Positions 1 through 9,433 are shown, counted from the first letter of the stretch. The stretch is 64,000 nucleotides of DNA from Lachnospiraceae bacterium (GCA_017442865.1 JAFRXK010000074.1:88406-152405); one strand, 5' to 3'. Numbers and translations: made by a program. The notes: generated by a model not told the origin, from the sequence alone.

Positions 1-4
1 CCAT
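1..4 (-). CDS. Start of a gene running off the left edge
   Basis: On the minus strand an ATG lies at 4-2, preceded by a strong AGGAGG site (about 14-19) with nine bases of spacing. A consensus promoter lies just upstream. Only the start codon is inside the window, so the product cannot be named. The gene diverges from the DUF1836-type gene at 303. Confidence 0.7.
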
Positions 5-38
5 TTTACAATTCCTCCTGTAAAGTTCGTTTTTCTTT

Positions 39-67
39 ATTATACTATGTATTTTTCTAGTTGTCAA
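39..67 (-). promoter_or_regulatory. Consensus sigma-A promoter for the left-edge gene
   Basis: Minus strand: TTGACA (67-62), a 17-base spacer and TATAAT (44-39). Both hexamers match consensus perfectly. Transcription would start near 32, giving a leader of about 28 bases before the ATG at 4. Confidence 0.85.
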
Positions 68-204
68 AATAAAGTCTGTATATTTTGCATTTTTATTTTA
101 TTTTTTAGCGCACTTTATAAGATTCTAATGTATTTTCCGCTAAACTTTACGGTGTTTTTTTATTTTCGGGAAAAATAATATTAAATAATCTATGGTATTA
201 AACC

Positions 205-233
205 TTGATATCTAGTATTCAATACTATATAAT
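205..233 (+). promoter_or_regulatory. Promoter for the DUF1836-type gene
   Basis: TTGATA (205-210), a 17-base spacer and TATAAT (228-233). The expected start near 240 leaves almost no leader for an ATG at 249, which supports the ATG at 303 as the true start. Confidence 0.65.
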
Positions 234-302
234 TATGGTATAATTATTATGTTAAAAGCTTTTGATTCAGTATCAATATTTATAATATCATCTGAGGTAT
301 AT

Positions 303-959
303 ATGAAATCGAACGAAGAAATTTTTAATGACATAAAAAAGCAGCTGTCATCCATGGAGCTTGTCAGGGCTGATTTAATTCCTAACATAGACCTGTATAT
401 GGACCAGGTTACTACGTTTATTGATAAGCATTTATTTTCTCCTGACAGGGAAGACGGAGAGCATATAATCACTAAAACCATGATAAATAATTATGCCAAG
501 AGCGAGCTTATTCCGCCCCCGATAAAGAAGAAGTACTCAAAAGACCATATTATTATGCTTATTTTAATTCATTACCTGAAGAATTTCTTAAGCATCGGCG
601 AGATAAATGCTCTTCTCGGCCCTATCAAGGACAATTATCTGTCAGGCAGAGGAGACATAGACCTTGAGTATATATACAACGAGATTATCAGTGAACAAAA
701 ATCTCAGCACACTGAGTTGATGGACGTTTTGGACAGGAAATTTGAGGCTTCCACGCATGCCTTTGCAGATGCTCCGGATGATAAGTCCAAGCTTCTCCAG
801 ATGTTTTCGTTTATCTGTTCATTAAGCTTTGATATATATATGCAGAAATATATGCTTGAATTACTGATAGATGAGCTGGATAATCAGTATAATTCACCGG
901 CCTCGCCGGAAAAGCAGACGAAAAAGGATAAGAAAGACAAGAAGGACAGGAAAGAATAG
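303..959 (+). CDS. DUF1836 family putative DNA-binding protein
   Basis: A protein of about 218 residues. The core (roughly residues 20-120) contains the KTMINNYAKSELIPPP and YSKDHI segments typical of DUF1836 proteins of Firmicutes (B. subtilis YkrK type), a family with a MerR-like winged helix. The C-terminus is a lysine-rich tail (KKDKKDKKDRKE). The upstream in-frame ATG at 249 has no Shine-Dalgarno and sits on the predicted transcription start, while the ATG at 303 has GAGGT just upstream, so 303 is preferred. It converges on the TrpR-like gene, sharing a bidirectional terminator. The function is probably transcriptional regulation; the target is unknown. Confidence 0.8.
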   Translation: MKSNEEIFNDIKKQLSSMELVRADLIPNIDLYMDQVTTFIDKHLFSPDREDGEHIITKTMINNYAKSELIPPPIKKKYSKDHIIMLILIHYLKNFLSIGEINALLGPIKDNYLSGRGDIDLEYIYNEIISEQKSQHTELMDVLDRKFEASTHAFADAPDDKSKLLQMFSFICSLSFDIYMQKYMLELLIDELDNQYNSPASPEKQTKKDKKDKKDRKE

Positions 960-967
960 GCCTTTAG

Positions 968-1019
968 AAAAGGCTGCAGCAATATCTGCTTAAGCATCAC
1001 AGATATTACTGCAGCTTTA
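968..1019. terminator. Bidirectional terminator
   Basis: An inverted repeat pairs AAAGGCTGCAGCAATATCTG with CAGATATTACTGCAGCTTT around a short loop. A-rich and T-rich flanks let it end the convergent genes on either side. Confidence 0.8.
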
Positions 1020-1052
1020 TATTTTGTCACAGTGCATGCAGCAGACATAAAA

Positions 1053-1346
1053 TCAATCCTTCTCCTCAAGTCGCTCAAACACCATATCATATCCGTCGTT
1101 TCCATAATTAAGAGAGCGGTTTACCCTGCTTATAGTGGCAGTCGAAGCACCTGTTTTCTCCGCAATTTCAAGGTAAGTATTCTTATTTCTTAGCATTCTT
1201 GCGACCTCATATCTCTGCGATATCGACAGCACTTCATTCACGGTACACACATCCTCAAAAAATGTATAGCACTCCTCAACATTTTTAAGCGTAAGTATAG
1301 CCTCAAATAAATGGTCTACCGCCTCTGTTTTTAACTTCTTGTTCAT
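1053..1346 (-). CDS. TrpR-like protein of the YerC/YecD family
   Basis: A 97-residue protein with the TrpR-like helix-turn-helix: SISQRYEVARML, then TYLEIAEKTGASTATISRVNRSL, matching the YerC/YecD family of Firmicutes. It probably acts as a small dimeric DNA-binding repressor in the cytoplasm; the ligand, if any, is unknown. The ATG at 1346 is chosen because GGGAGGT lies seven bases upstream; the longer frame to 1385 has no such site. It stands alone and converges with the DUF1836-type gene. Confidence 0.85.
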   Translation of the reverse strand: MNKKLKTEAVDHLFEAILTLKNVEECYTFFEDVCTVNEVLSISQRYEVARMLRNKNTYLEIAEKTGASTATISRVNRSLNYGNDGYDMVFERLEEKD

Positions 1347-1730
1347 CTGCAATACCTCCCAAACAATCAAATATACATAAATCAAATTTATTCACGCTTT
1401 AAAATTTTAACACACTCACATTTTAACACATTAAAGTCTTATAGTCCACATCTTTTTTTGAGTTTATGTATTTTTGCGAACAGTAGATATTTTGTCCGGA
1501 TTTGCGGATTTGCGGATTTACATGATCATTCTATGTTTTGTCCGGGTTTGTGCATTTGTACGAGTAGCAAACATTTTGTTCTAATGCAAACAATCAATTA
1601 CATTGCAGAATGTTAATGAGCTGTGCCCTCTGAACAAGTCTCTTACTGCGAACCGGGCGGTGGAGAAGCTCCGCCGCCCGGTCACAATACATATCAACTA
1701 TATTTAAGAAAGAATAAGATTGATTTTAAT
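1347..1730. other. Intergenic region, 384 bases
   Basis: No coding signal was seen. It holds two imperfect copies of a TTTTGTCCGG(A/G)TTTG motif (about 1492 and 1535) and a GC-rich hairpin just downstream of the glucanase gene. Confidence 0.6.
1653..1681. terminator. GC-rich hairpin downstream of the GH16 gene
   Basis: CCGGGCGG (1653-1660) pairs with CCGCCCGG (1674-1681), with further inner pairing. There is no T-run on either side, so it may be a 3'-end stabiliser or a weak terminator rather than a classical one. Confidence 0.5.
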
Positions 1731-4700
1731 TTAGTTAACTCTTCTTCTGTATGTAAAAGCTGCTCCTAAAATAACTGCAGCCATTGCCATAAGAACAAGC
1801 CATAATGCAGTATTTGCTGTGTCACCTGTGTCAACTGTACCAGAATCAGCAGCTGATGTTGCCTCCTCTGAAGATGCTTCTGTAGGCTCTTCTGTCTCTG
1901 GTTCTTCTGTCTCAGGCTCCTCTGTCTCAGGCTCTTCAATGTTTGCATTTAATACATAATTGTTGTAACCCTCGAGAGCAAGCTCAATCTTATATGTGCC
2001 GGTCTCTGCGAAGTATGCACCCGGAAGAGTGATTATGCCATCCTCTGATACCATATCCTTAAGCTCTGCTGCATCAAGAGGAAGCTCATTAATCATGATA
2101 ACTGCCTTGCCGCCACTGAGTGCTGCATCAACAAATGCTGCTGCCCAGTCATTATCTGCAAGCTCGATTACAACATCATTGCCTGCTGTAGGGTCTTCCT
2201 TAAGAACTGCTGAACCATCCTCAGGGTCTCCTGCGCCGCTTTCAACATTTGCCTTAAGTGAAAGGTTTCTGAAATAAAGCTTTGCTGTATTCTCACAATC
2301 TGATAATAAGAACTTCATAAACATTGGATTTCCACCTGTTGTAAGGTTTGAAGTAAATGTATATGTATATGTGTTCCAATCAGGAGTTGTACTGAAGTTT
2401 ACAGTATCCCATGCCATAGCCCATGAATTATCTTCCTGAATACCAACTATGTATGTATTATCCACATCAGACTTAGCATCAAATGTGAATGTATATGTAA
2501 CGCCCTCTACTATATCAACCTCATGTAAGAACATTGACTGATAGTTGTTTGTATCCTTCCATGTATCTACTGAATAAACTCCGTCAGCATCTGCTACTGC
2601 AGGCTCATTTGCTGCTGTATGGTAGTTAATATACCAATCTGATGAATCTGAAGGAATCGGCTCAGTATTTACTGATGAATAATCAATGCTTGCATTATTC
2701 TTTGTAAGTGCAAGAAGCTTTACATTATCAAGCAGGATGCTTGTTCCGTCTTCAAATGTAAATGTAATAAGTGAATCATTATCATTAACATCCTTTGGCA
2801 TTGCAAAGATTGATTCAAATGTCTTTACAGTACCTTCTGCCGAGCACTCAATTGTCTCCTCTGAATAAACTGTACTTCCATTTGCATTTGAAACAGTTAT
2901 CTTTACAGGAACTGCCTCGTCTGAATATGTATGAACATCAAACTTCAGGCTGTACTGATCTGACTGCTTAAGTGCAATTCCACCCTGTGATAACGTACCT
3001 TCGCCGCCGCTTACAGAAATAGCCGCTCTACGTGCATAATTTTGCTTTACGTTCTTGTCCATAGCGAACTGATCGCCATTTCCAAGCTCATATAATACAT
3101 ATGAAGGAACGCTTATTAATGTATTGTTGTTGTAATTCCAGAACTGTAATCTTCCTGCACCTTCATCAAATGTTCCGTTCCAGATAAGATTACCATCGCC
3201 AAGAGCTGACTTCTTAACCTCTTCCTCTTCTGCATCTGCTGAAACAATCTCAACATTTACATTACCAATGCATACATTTGCTGTACCTGCCGCACCGAGG
3301 TTGAATTCAAGTCTTGCTGTAGGGTCACTGTCGTTACCCATTGTAAATGTGAATGAATATGAATCAGGTTCTGTGCCGATTGACTTTGTCTCGGCAGCAT
3401 ATCCTGCCCATCCGTTATCAGCGTCACCGCTCGGATGAATTGTAATATTTCTTGCTGCATCTGCATAAGCATCAAATGATACCTTATATGTGTAGCCCTT
3501 AATAAACGGCATATGCTTAATAAGCTGAATAGCGTATGCCTGATTACCTGCTGATGCAATATCAACTGCTGCATATGTTGTGTCGCCGTTTACAACCTTA
3601 TCTACTGTTGCAGCACCGCCGAAATCGCCTACATAGAACTGCCAGTCTGAATCCTCAGGATCTACGGTATCAACTGTCTTTAATGTACCGAAATCATCAT
3701 CACCTGCGAAATCATAACCCTCAACCGAATCAACGCCTGCTGCGTCAAGTATAGGCTGAACATACTGTTCGAATGCTGTTGAATCTCCGCCGCTGCCGCC
3801 CGGCTTAACATTTGAATCGTCATATCCGTCCTTTGACTGATATACACGAACATAATCAACGCTCATCTTTGTATTGCCGTCGCCGCTGAAATCGCCAATT
3901 GCAGGATCGCCTGCACCAAAGGTTCCGCCTACAGCAACATTAAGTAAAATATAGAACGGTACATCAAATGGAGCACCGAATGTAAAGTCGTCTGCTGCAT
4001 TCCTGCCGATACTGTTCCATGTATCTGCTGAATATAATAACTGGTCATCATAGTACCATGTAAGCTTACCAGGCTCCCACTCTAATGCATAAAGATGATA
4101 TGCATTAACATTTGTTTCATTCTTGTCAAACTTAAATGTCTTGCCCTTGTATAAGTTGTTCGGCCAGTTGGCTCCGTAATGAAGCGTACCACATGCTTCA
4201 TAAGGTCTGTTGCCCCAGCCTTCCATAATATCAATTTCACCTGAAGCAGCCCAGCCGCCGTAGATGTCATAATTGTCAGGAAGCATCCAGAATGCCGGCC
4301 AGCAGCCGCTCTCTATAGGAAGGCTCATATATGCCTCAACTCTTCCGTACTTAACCGAGAAGAGATTCTCTGTATCAGATACTGTACGGATACGTCCTGA
4401 TGTATAGTTAAATGTACCCTCCTTAGGGTCTGTAGTTGTTTCCTGCTTAGCTGTAATAACAAGCTTGCCATCCTCAACCTTTACATTGTCTTCCTTGTCT
4501 GTGTAATACTCCATCTCCTGATTACCCCAGCCCGGGTTGTTAGAAGCTGTAGCACCATTACCTATCTGATATGACCACTTTGTTGTATCAAGAGCAGTAC
4601 CATCAAACTCATCATTCCATACAAGGTCCCAGCCGTCTGCATCCATCTGCTCGATGCTTCTTGCATTCTCATAATCCTTAGGATCTTCAAGTACAGGAGG

Positions 4701-5792
4701 CTCAACCGGTGCCTCGCCGCCAACCTCTGTAAGACTTAAATCACTGATAACAAGAGTAGGTGTTGAACCTGCAACGTCACCTGCAACCCATCCCATTGCA
4801 AACAGGAAATTTGCTGTGAAGCCGTTATCATCAGGTCCGATATTATAAGTATATGTAGTCTTTCCTGCAGGAACCGAAATATCCTGATCAAGGAAGCTTT
4901 CATGTCCGTCAAACTTAACCTTCATGCCCTTTGGAGCATCAGCGTCAACCGTAAATGTAAGCTTGTATGTCTTTCCAGGCTCAATTGTTACATTGTGCTG
5001 TGTAATCTGAAGTCCCCAGATTGCATCAAAAAACTCCCAGCCAACATTTGAATAAGCAACCGTCATAGTGCCATCGCTGTTACCTGTAACTGTTGCTGCA
5101 ACGCCTGACCAGTCAGTTCCGACATAGCCGGTCCACTCTGAATCATCACTTGCTGTTACATCTGTAAATGCTGTATCACGAAGTACGTTCGGAATCTCCG
5201 GAACAATCTCTGTAATGCTTAAATCACTAATTGTTATTGTAGGTGTTGAACCTGCAGCATCACCTGCAACCCATCCCATTGCGAACAGGAAGTTATCTGT
5301 AAATGTTGCGTCAATCGCATTAAGATCAATTTCGTAATCTGTTATTCCCGGCTGGATTGAAAAATCATAATCGAGAACTGACTCATGACCATTAATCTTA
5401 ACCTTTGCACCCTTTGCGCCGTCAGCATCTACCGTGAATCTGAGCCTGTAGTTCTTGCCCTCTTCAAAGGTAACACCATGCTGTGTAATCTGGAGTCCCC
5501 AGATTGCATCGTAGAATTCCCATCCAACGTTCGAGTAAGCAATTGTCATCGAACCGTCGCCGTTGCCTGTAACTGCTGCATCAACGCCCGACCAGTCAGT
5601 TCCGACATACGCTGTCCACTCCGAATCATCACTTGCAGTTACATCCGAAAAGTCTGTGCCTGTCAGGATGTTTCCAGCTGCCAATGCCTTTTTAGGTGCA
5701 TTGCCTACAAATCCCGAAACGAGTGACAAAACCATAGCCAGTACCATAACAATAGCTAATGGTCTTCTCATTGATTTTCTCATCTTCATCAT
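1731..5792 (-). CDS. Secreted multi-modular GH16 endo-beta-glucanase with C-terminal membrane anchor
   Basis: A 1353-residue extracellular protein that probably cleaves beta-1,3/1,3-1,4-glucans. A signal peptide (residues 1-39) is followed by two near-identical carbohydrate-binding-like modules (about 42-200 and 203-358), then a GH16 domain (about 388-655) with the catalytic GEIDIMEGW signature, E519 nucleophile and E524 acid/base. Three further CBM4/9-like modules follow, then a PETEE-repeat stalk, a VDTGDTANT segment, a hydrophobic helix and RRR tail. The end resembles a sortase-type sorting signal without a clear LPxTG, so surface attachment is likely but the mode is inferred. The ATG at 5792 has GGAGGAG six bases upstream; the longer frame to 5849 does not. 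CG-centred palindromes lie upstream. Confidence 0.9.
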   Translation of the reverse strand: MMKMRKSMRRPLAIVMVLAMVLSLVSGFVGNAPKKALAAGNILTGTDFSDVTASDDSEWTAYVGTDWSGVDAAVTGNGDGSMTIAYSNVGWEFYDAIWGLQITQHGVTFEEGKNYRLRFTVDADGAKGAKVKINGHESVLDYDFSIQPGITDYEIDLNAIDATFTDNFLFAMGWVAGDAAGSTPTITISDLSITEIVPEIPNVLRDTAFTDVTASDDSEWTGYVGTDWSGVAATVTGNSDGTMTVAYSNVGWEFFDAIWGLQITQHNVTIEPGKTYKLTFTVDADAPKGMKVKFDGHESFLDQDISVPAGKTTYTYNIGPDDNGFTANFLFAMGWVAGDVAGSTPTLVISDLSLTEVGGEAPVEPPVLEDPKDYENARSIEQMDADGWDLVWNDEFDGTALDTTKWSYQIGNGATASNNPGWGNQEMEYYTDKEDNVKVEDGKLVITAKQETTTDPKEGTFNYTSGRIRTVSDTENLFSVKYGRVEAYMSLPIESGCWPAFWMLPDNYDIYGGWAASGEIDIMEGWGNRPYEACGTLHYGANWPNNLYKGKTFKFDKNETNVNAYHLYALEWEPGKLTWYYDDQLLYSADTWNSIGRNAADDFTFGAPFDVPFYILLNVAVGGTFGAGDPAIGDFSGDGNTKMSVDYVRVYQSKDGYDDSNVKPGGSGGDSTAFEQYVQPILDAAGVDSVEGYDFAGDDDFGTLKTVDTVDPEDSDWQFYVGDFGGAATVDKVVNGDTTYAAVDIASAGNQAYAIQLIKHMPFIKGYTYKVSFDAYADAARNITIHPSGDADNGWAGYAAETKSIGTEPDSYSFTFTMGNDSDPTARLEFNLGAAGTANVCIGNVNVEIVSADAEEEEVKKSALGDGNLIWNGTFDEGAGRLQFWNYNNNTLISVPSYVLYELGNGDQFAMDKNVKQNYARRAAISVSGGEGTLSQGGIALKQSDQYSLKFDVHTYSDEAVPVKITVSNANGSTVYSEETIECSAEGTVKTFESIFAMPKDVNDNDSLITFTFEDGTSILLDNVKLLALTKNNASIDYSSVNTEPIPSDSSDWYINYHTAANEPAVADADGVYSVDTWKDTNNYQSMFLHEVDIVEGVTYTFTFDAKSDVDNTYIVGIQEDNSWAMAWDTVNFSTTPDWNTYTYTFTSNLTTGGNPMFMKFLLSDCENTAKLYFRNLSLKANVESGAGDPEDGSAVLKEDPTAGNDVVIELADNDWAAAFVDAALSGGKAVIMINELPLDAAELKDMVSEDGIITLPGAYFAETGTYKIELALEGYNNYVLNANIEEPETEEPETEEPETEEPTEASSEEATSAADSGTVDTGDTANTALWLVLMAMAAVILGAAFTYRRRVN

Positions 5793-6007
5793 CAAATTCT
5801 CCTCCTTGTTTTTTAGTAAAAATGCTATTTGATATTTATTATTATACATTATTCTTTTGTATAAAGTAAAGTATAATCTTCAAATTTACGGACTAAATCT
5901 TGTACAACATTTCCATAATCAAATTAGTAAACTTATACGATTAAGATGTGGAGTTTTTCAGTATAAATCTAATTTTAAATCATATTTTGTGTAAATTGTA
6001 CAAAAAG

Positions 6008-6069
6008 ATAACGTTTTACTGTGCATAACTCCTTAACTGACCTGTTTATGTTAAGGATATAACGTTTTA
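6008..6069. promoter_or_regulatory. Two ATAACGTTTTA sites upstream of the GH16 gene
   Basis: Identical 11-base sites at 6008-6018 and 6059-6069, 51 bases apart (about five helical turns). The CG-centred form resembles LacI-family operators. They lie 216-277 bases upstream of the glucanase start. Operator function is inferred. Confidence 0.45.
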
Positions 6070-6108
6070 TTAATTATAATAACTATATTTAAATTCATAT
6101 ATTCTTAT

Positions 6109-6141
6109 AAAAAAGGACCGCCGCACTCCTTGCAGCAGTCC
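6109..6141 (-). terminator. Rho-independent terminator
   Basis: On the minus strand GGACTGCTGCA pairs with TGCGGCGGTCC (some G-U pairs) around AGGAG and is followed by six T. It ends the gene at 6161-6778. Confidence 0.85.
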
Positions 6142-6160
6142 CTTCAAATACATTATATTT

Positions 6161-6778
6161 TTAATCCTCTTTAAGAGTATAGGTTCTTATTAGTCTGTCC
6201 TCCGTCTCCCATGAAAACAGACAGTCTGTAAATTTCTTTAGAATATCATAGCCCTTGTCAGGAAGCATGAAATCATAATCCACGCTGCAGCTTTCATACC
6301 TGCTGCCGCCTGATGCGCTGTCATCAAAAGCCATGTAGATTCTTTTTGTTGCAGCGTCCAGAGCAAAGTAATCACTTCGCGGAAGCCTCTCCCACGCCGA
6401 AAGATTGTACTCGTCAATAATCGTTCTAAGCTTATCAAGCGCATCCTCATCCGCTCTGTATTCCTTCACCTCAATCGGAATATCATGCGAAGGACTGTAC
6501 TGTGTCTTAAGAATCAGCGAACCATCCTCCTGCCTTTTAAGCTCTGCGCTGTCCACATTTCCATTCATATCGCCGCTGTTTGAATAGCCGCATGACAAAA
6601 GCTCTCCATGCTCTGTCTTCTCACCCAGCAGCTTATTAAGCTCCTTTTCATACTTTGCCTTTGTACGCCTGTACTCGATATCATCACGGTTCATACGATA
6701 ATACAGCACCCCAAATACCACTGCTGCCGCCAAAAGCAGTACAGCAATAATTACAGCAATCAATATCTTCGTCTTCAT
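6161..6778 (-). CDS. Membrane-anchored protein of unknown function
   Basis: A 205-residue protein with one N-terminal transmembrane helix (about residues 4-27) and an extracytoplasmic domain. I do not recognise the family. Visible features are a charged stretch after the helix, one Cys (LLSCGYS) and a globular C-terminal half beginning near IPIEVKEYRADEDALDKL. The ATG at 6778 is chosen because GGAGG lies eight bases upstream; the earlier ATG overlaps that site. A perfect GC-rich stem-loop lies immediately upstream of the ribosome-binding site. It is followed by its own terminator. Confidence 0.65.
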   Translation of the reverse strand: MKTKILIAVIIAVLLLAAAVVFGVLYYRMNRDDIEYRRTKAKYEKELNKLLGEKTEHGELLSCGYSNSGDMNGNVDSAELKRQEDGSLILKTQYSPSHDIPIEVKEYRADEDALDKLRTIIDEYNLSAWERLPRSDYFALDAATKRIYMAFDDSASGGSRYESCSVDYDFMLPDKGYDILKKFTDCLFSWETEDRLIRTYTLKED

Positions 6779-6794
6779 ATTTACAGCCTCCATT

Positions 6795-6818
6795 CCTGCG
6801 CCGCGTTCGCGGCGCAGG
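6795..6818. other. Perfect GC-rich stem-loop in the 5' leader
   Basis: CCTGCGCCGC (6795-6804) pairs exactly with GCGGCGCAGG (6809-6818) around four bases. It lies between the sulfhydrylase gene and the start of the next gene, a few bases before the GGAGG site. Without a T-run it is a poor terminator; an mRNA-processing or translation role is possible. Confidence 0.55.
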
Positions 6819-6838
6819 GTATTTGTAGTAATTGCAGC

Positions 6839-6874
6839 TAATGCCGGCATTATACATACGCATAAGCCGGCATT
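6839..6874. terminator. Inverted repeat after the sulfhydrylase gene
   Basis: AATGCCGGC and GCCGGCATT pair across a 17-base loop directly downstream of the stop codon at 6883. No strong T-run follows, so termination is only probable. Confidence 0.45.
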
Positions 6875-6882
6875 ATATTGAT

Positions 6883-8166
6883 TTATTTTATAGCGTCAAG
6901 TGCCTGCTTAATATCCGCAATTATATCGTCAACATTTTCAATGCCGACAGAGAATCTGATAAGGTCAGGCTGTACTCCTGCCGCAAGGAGCTGCTCGTCA
7001 GTAAGCTGGCGGTGAGTATGACTTGCAGGATGAAGCACGCTGGTTCTTGCATCAGCAACATGAGTTACTATACATGCAAGCTTAAGGCTGTCCATAAACT
7101 TTATAGCCTTCTCTCTTCCACCCTTAACCGCAAATGTTACAACGCCGCATGAGCCCTTTGGCAGATACTTCTTTGCAAGCTCATGATATTTGTCATTCTC
7201 AAGACCCGGATAATTAATCCAGCTTATCTGCTCATTTGCTGCCAAAAACTCTGCAACCTTCTGTGCATTCTCGCAGTGACGCTGCACTCTTAAATGCAGT
7301 GTCTCAAGGCCGAGGTTAAGTAAAAATGCATTCTGAGGCGACTGGATTGAGCCTAAATCCCTCATAATCTGCGCAGTTGCCTTTGTAATGTACGCACCCT
7401 TGCCAAATGCCTTCGCATATACAAGTCCGTGATATGACTCGTCAGGAGTTGTAAGTCCCGGGAACTTGTCGGCATGTGCCATCCAGTCAAAGTTTCCGCT
7501 GTCAACGATACATCCGCCCACGCTCGTAGCATGTCCGTCCATGTACTTTGTAGTAGAATGGATAACGATATCAGCACCGAACTCAAACGGCCTGCAGTTA
7601 ATAGGTGTTGCAAAGGTATTGTCCACGATAAGTGGAATACCGTGTGAATGTGCAACATTTGCAAACTTTTCAATATCCAGGACTACAAGTGAAGGGTTTG
7701 AAATTGTCTCGCCGAAAATAGCCTTAGTGTTCGGTCTTATCTGCGCACTGATTTCCTCTGCCGTAGCGTCCGGGTCAACAAGCGTAACATCAATGCCCAT
7801 CTTCTTCATTGTAACAGTGAACAGATTTGAGGTTCCGCCGTAAATGGTCGATGCGCTGATAATATGGCCGCCCGCCTCACAGATATTCAGCACTGAGTAA
7901 AATGATGCCGCCTGTCCCGAGGAAGTAAGCATTGCAGCAACGCCGCCCTCCAAATCACAAATCTTCTGTGCAACACAGTCATTCGTCGGATTCTGCAGTC
8001 TTGTATAGAAATATCCCGAATCCTCAAGGTCAAAAAGTCTTGCCATCTGCTCGCTGGTCTCATACTTAAATGTAGTGCTCTGGTAAATAGGAAGCACTCT
8101 CGGCTCGCCCTTCTTCGGCTGCCAGCCGCCCTGCACGCAAATGGTCTCTAAATTATTCTTCATCAT
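6883..8166 (-). CDS. metY: O-acetylhomoserine sulfhydrylase (first copy)
   Basis: A 427-residue PLP enzyme of the Cys/Met metabolism family. It makes homocysteine from O-acetyl-L-homoserine and sulfide, or methionine with methanethiol. The PLP lysine is K207 in STTKYMDGH; the YxxR-type YTRLQNPTND and the NxFATP segment are also visible. Length is normal for MetY. The ATG at 8166 overlaps the stop of the preceding gene as ATGA, so the two are translationally coupled, and GGGAGG lies upstream. The substrate choice fits the acetyl-type MetA at 59801-60721. A second copy at 26387-27679 differs clearly in sequence, so the two probably differ in regulation or thiol substrate. Confidence 0.92.
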   Translation of the reverse strand: MMKNNLETICVQGGWQPKKGEPRVLPIYQSTTFKYETSEQMARLFDLEDSGYFYTRLQNPTNDCVAQKICDLEGGVAAMLTSSGQAASFYSVLNICEAGGHIISASTIYGGTSNLFTVTMKKMGIDVTLVDPDATAEEISAQIRPNTKAIFGETISNPSLVVLDIEKFANVAHSHGIPLIVDNTFATPINCRPFEFGADIVIHSTTKYMDGHATSVGGCIVDSGNFDWMAHADKFPGLTTPDESYHGLVYAKAFGKGAYITKATAQIMRDLGSIQSPQNAFLLNLGLETLHLRVQRHCENAQKVAEFLAANEQISWINYPGLENDKYHELAKKYLPKGSCGVVTFAVKGGREKAIKFMDSLKLACIVTHVADARTSVLHPASHTHRQLTDEQLLAAGVQPDLIRFSVGIENVDDIIADIKQALDAIK

Positions 8167-8954
8167 AGTTTCCTCCCATAAAAATTCATATTAAAAACGG
8201 AACCGACCGTCTGATTGCGGTAAAATTCCATGATAATATCAGATGTCTTTACGACGCTCTCATCCATCAGCCTCTTTAGCTCTTTGTCAGAATACTCCGT
8301 GTCATAGCCCTTCCCCGGACATATCATATGAGGATATACAAGCTTATGCGCAAAATGCTTATCAGCCCTCATAAGCTTAATTCTCCACCGGTTTTGTTCC
8401 TTGCACGTCAGAAAATGCTTTGCTGCACGCATACTTACAACAGCCTCTCTTACCTGCAGCCGGCTGATGCCCGGATAAACCCTGCTTATATGAAGCGGCA
8501 TATCCTCGTCATATGGCAGCACCCTTCTCAAATCATAGGTATAAGGGTCAATGCCATCCGCCGCCATGAGGCTTATTTCAAGCTCTGTCTCCAGTGATAT
8601 GTGGTCAATGCCCGTCCTGCCTATCTCCTCATCCACAAACGGATGGCAGGCTGTATCAAGCATGTAATGGCAAATAAACCCCAGCACATATGCGCACTCA
8701 GGCGAATCCTTGCCATATCTTTTGACCATTCCGGCTAAATGTCCGATAAACCCACACGCTTCCTCCTGATGTATCTTCAACCCGGTTTTAACCACACTGT
8801 TCGGATAAAACGGTCTGTAAAAGAACAAAATATCCGGTCCCTGAAGTCCGAGCATATAATATCTTTTGTACCTTTTTACAGTCTCCCTGCATTCTCCCGA
8901 AAGCAGCTTAAAAACCTTCTTTCCAAAAGAAGCATGCGCATAAACAGCGGGCAT
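8163..8954 (-). CDS. Zinc-dependent phospholipase C / S1-P1 nuclease-like protein
   Basis: A 263-residue protein with features of the zinc-dependent phospholipase C family (PF00882): HASFGKK at the start, GLQGPDILFF, and CHYMLDTACHPFVDEEI, where His and Asp residues would bind zinc. No signal peptide is seen, so the real substrate may be intracellular or the protein non-hydrolytic. The ATG at 8954 is preferred over the GTG at 8960 because AGGAGGT is correctly spaced only for the ATG. Its stop overlaps the metY start, and the zinc-ribbon gene ends 48 bases upstream, suggesting a three-gene operon. Confidence 0.75.
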   Translation of the reverse strand: MPAVYAHASFGKKVFKLLSGECRETVKRYKRYYMLGLQGPDILFFYRPFYPNSVVKTGLKIHQEEACGFIGHLAGMVKRYGKDSPECAYVLGFICHYMLDTACHPFVDEEIGRTGIDHISLETELEISLMAADGIDPYTYDLRRVLPYDEDMPLHISRVYPGISRLQVREAVVSMRAAKHFLTCKEQNRWRIKLMRADKHFAHKLVYPHMICPGKGYDTEYSDKELKRLMDESVVKTSDIIMEFYRNQTVGSVFNMNFYGRKL

Positions 8955-9001
8955 AATCACTACCTCCTCACGCCGGCAGTCACTCTGTCAAAATCGTCCT
9001 A

Positions 9002-9433
9002 TCAGTCACCAAAATAATTCATAATAGCCCTGATAATCATTATAATAATAACAATCCAGAAGATAAGCGAACCTCCGCCGCCCTTACTCTTCTTCTTCGC
9101 ATGCGGGTCAACATTCGGCACACCATAGTCACTGTCCTTATGTCCGCCGCAATCTCCGAAATCAGTCTCCGGACTTATTCTTCCCGTGTATGTAGTTCTC
9201 GAATAATTATTTGAATTGACACTCCTTGCCGCCTGCGAACTCGCATAGCCGCCAATACTGCTCGAAACTCCCGAAACATTCCTGTTCAACACATAATTTC
9301 CGGAATCCTCATTCGGCAAATATCCCCCCTTATATACAACAGGCTTCTTAATCGTCTTCTTACATGATGGGCAAAAACCTCTCGCTACCAGCTCATGGTC
9401 ACAAATCGGGCACAAATATCTAACCTTATCCAT
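9002..9433 (-). CDS. Zinc-ribbon protein with C-terminal membrane helix
   Basis: A 143-residue protein. The N-terminal zinc ribbon shows CPICDHELVARGFCPSCKK (two CxxC pairs). A low-complexity Ser/Asn/Gly middle is followed by KKKSKGGGG and a C-terminal hydrophobic helix (SLIFWIVIIIMIIRAIM), so it is probably tail-anchored. The start at 9433 has GGAGGAG upstream; the longer frame to 9454 does not. The family is common in Lachnospiraceae and its function is unknown. Confidence 0.7.
   Translation of the reverse strand: MDKVRYLCPICDHELVARGFCPSCKKTIKKPVVYKGGYLPNEDSGNYVLNRNVSGVSSSIGGYASSQAARSVNSNNYSRTTYTGRISPETDFGDCGGHKDSDYGVPNVDPHAKKKSKGGGGSLIFWIVIIIMIIRAIMNYFGD

Larger units (their letters stand above)
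5793..6160. other. Upstream region of the GH16 gene
   Basis: AT-rich region of 368 bases holding the GH16 leader and promoter. TATACT near 5870 is a possible -10 with a poor -35, suggesting activator dependence. Two ATAACGTTTTA sites lie further upstream, and the terminator of the next gene lies at 6109-6141. Confidence 0.6.
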
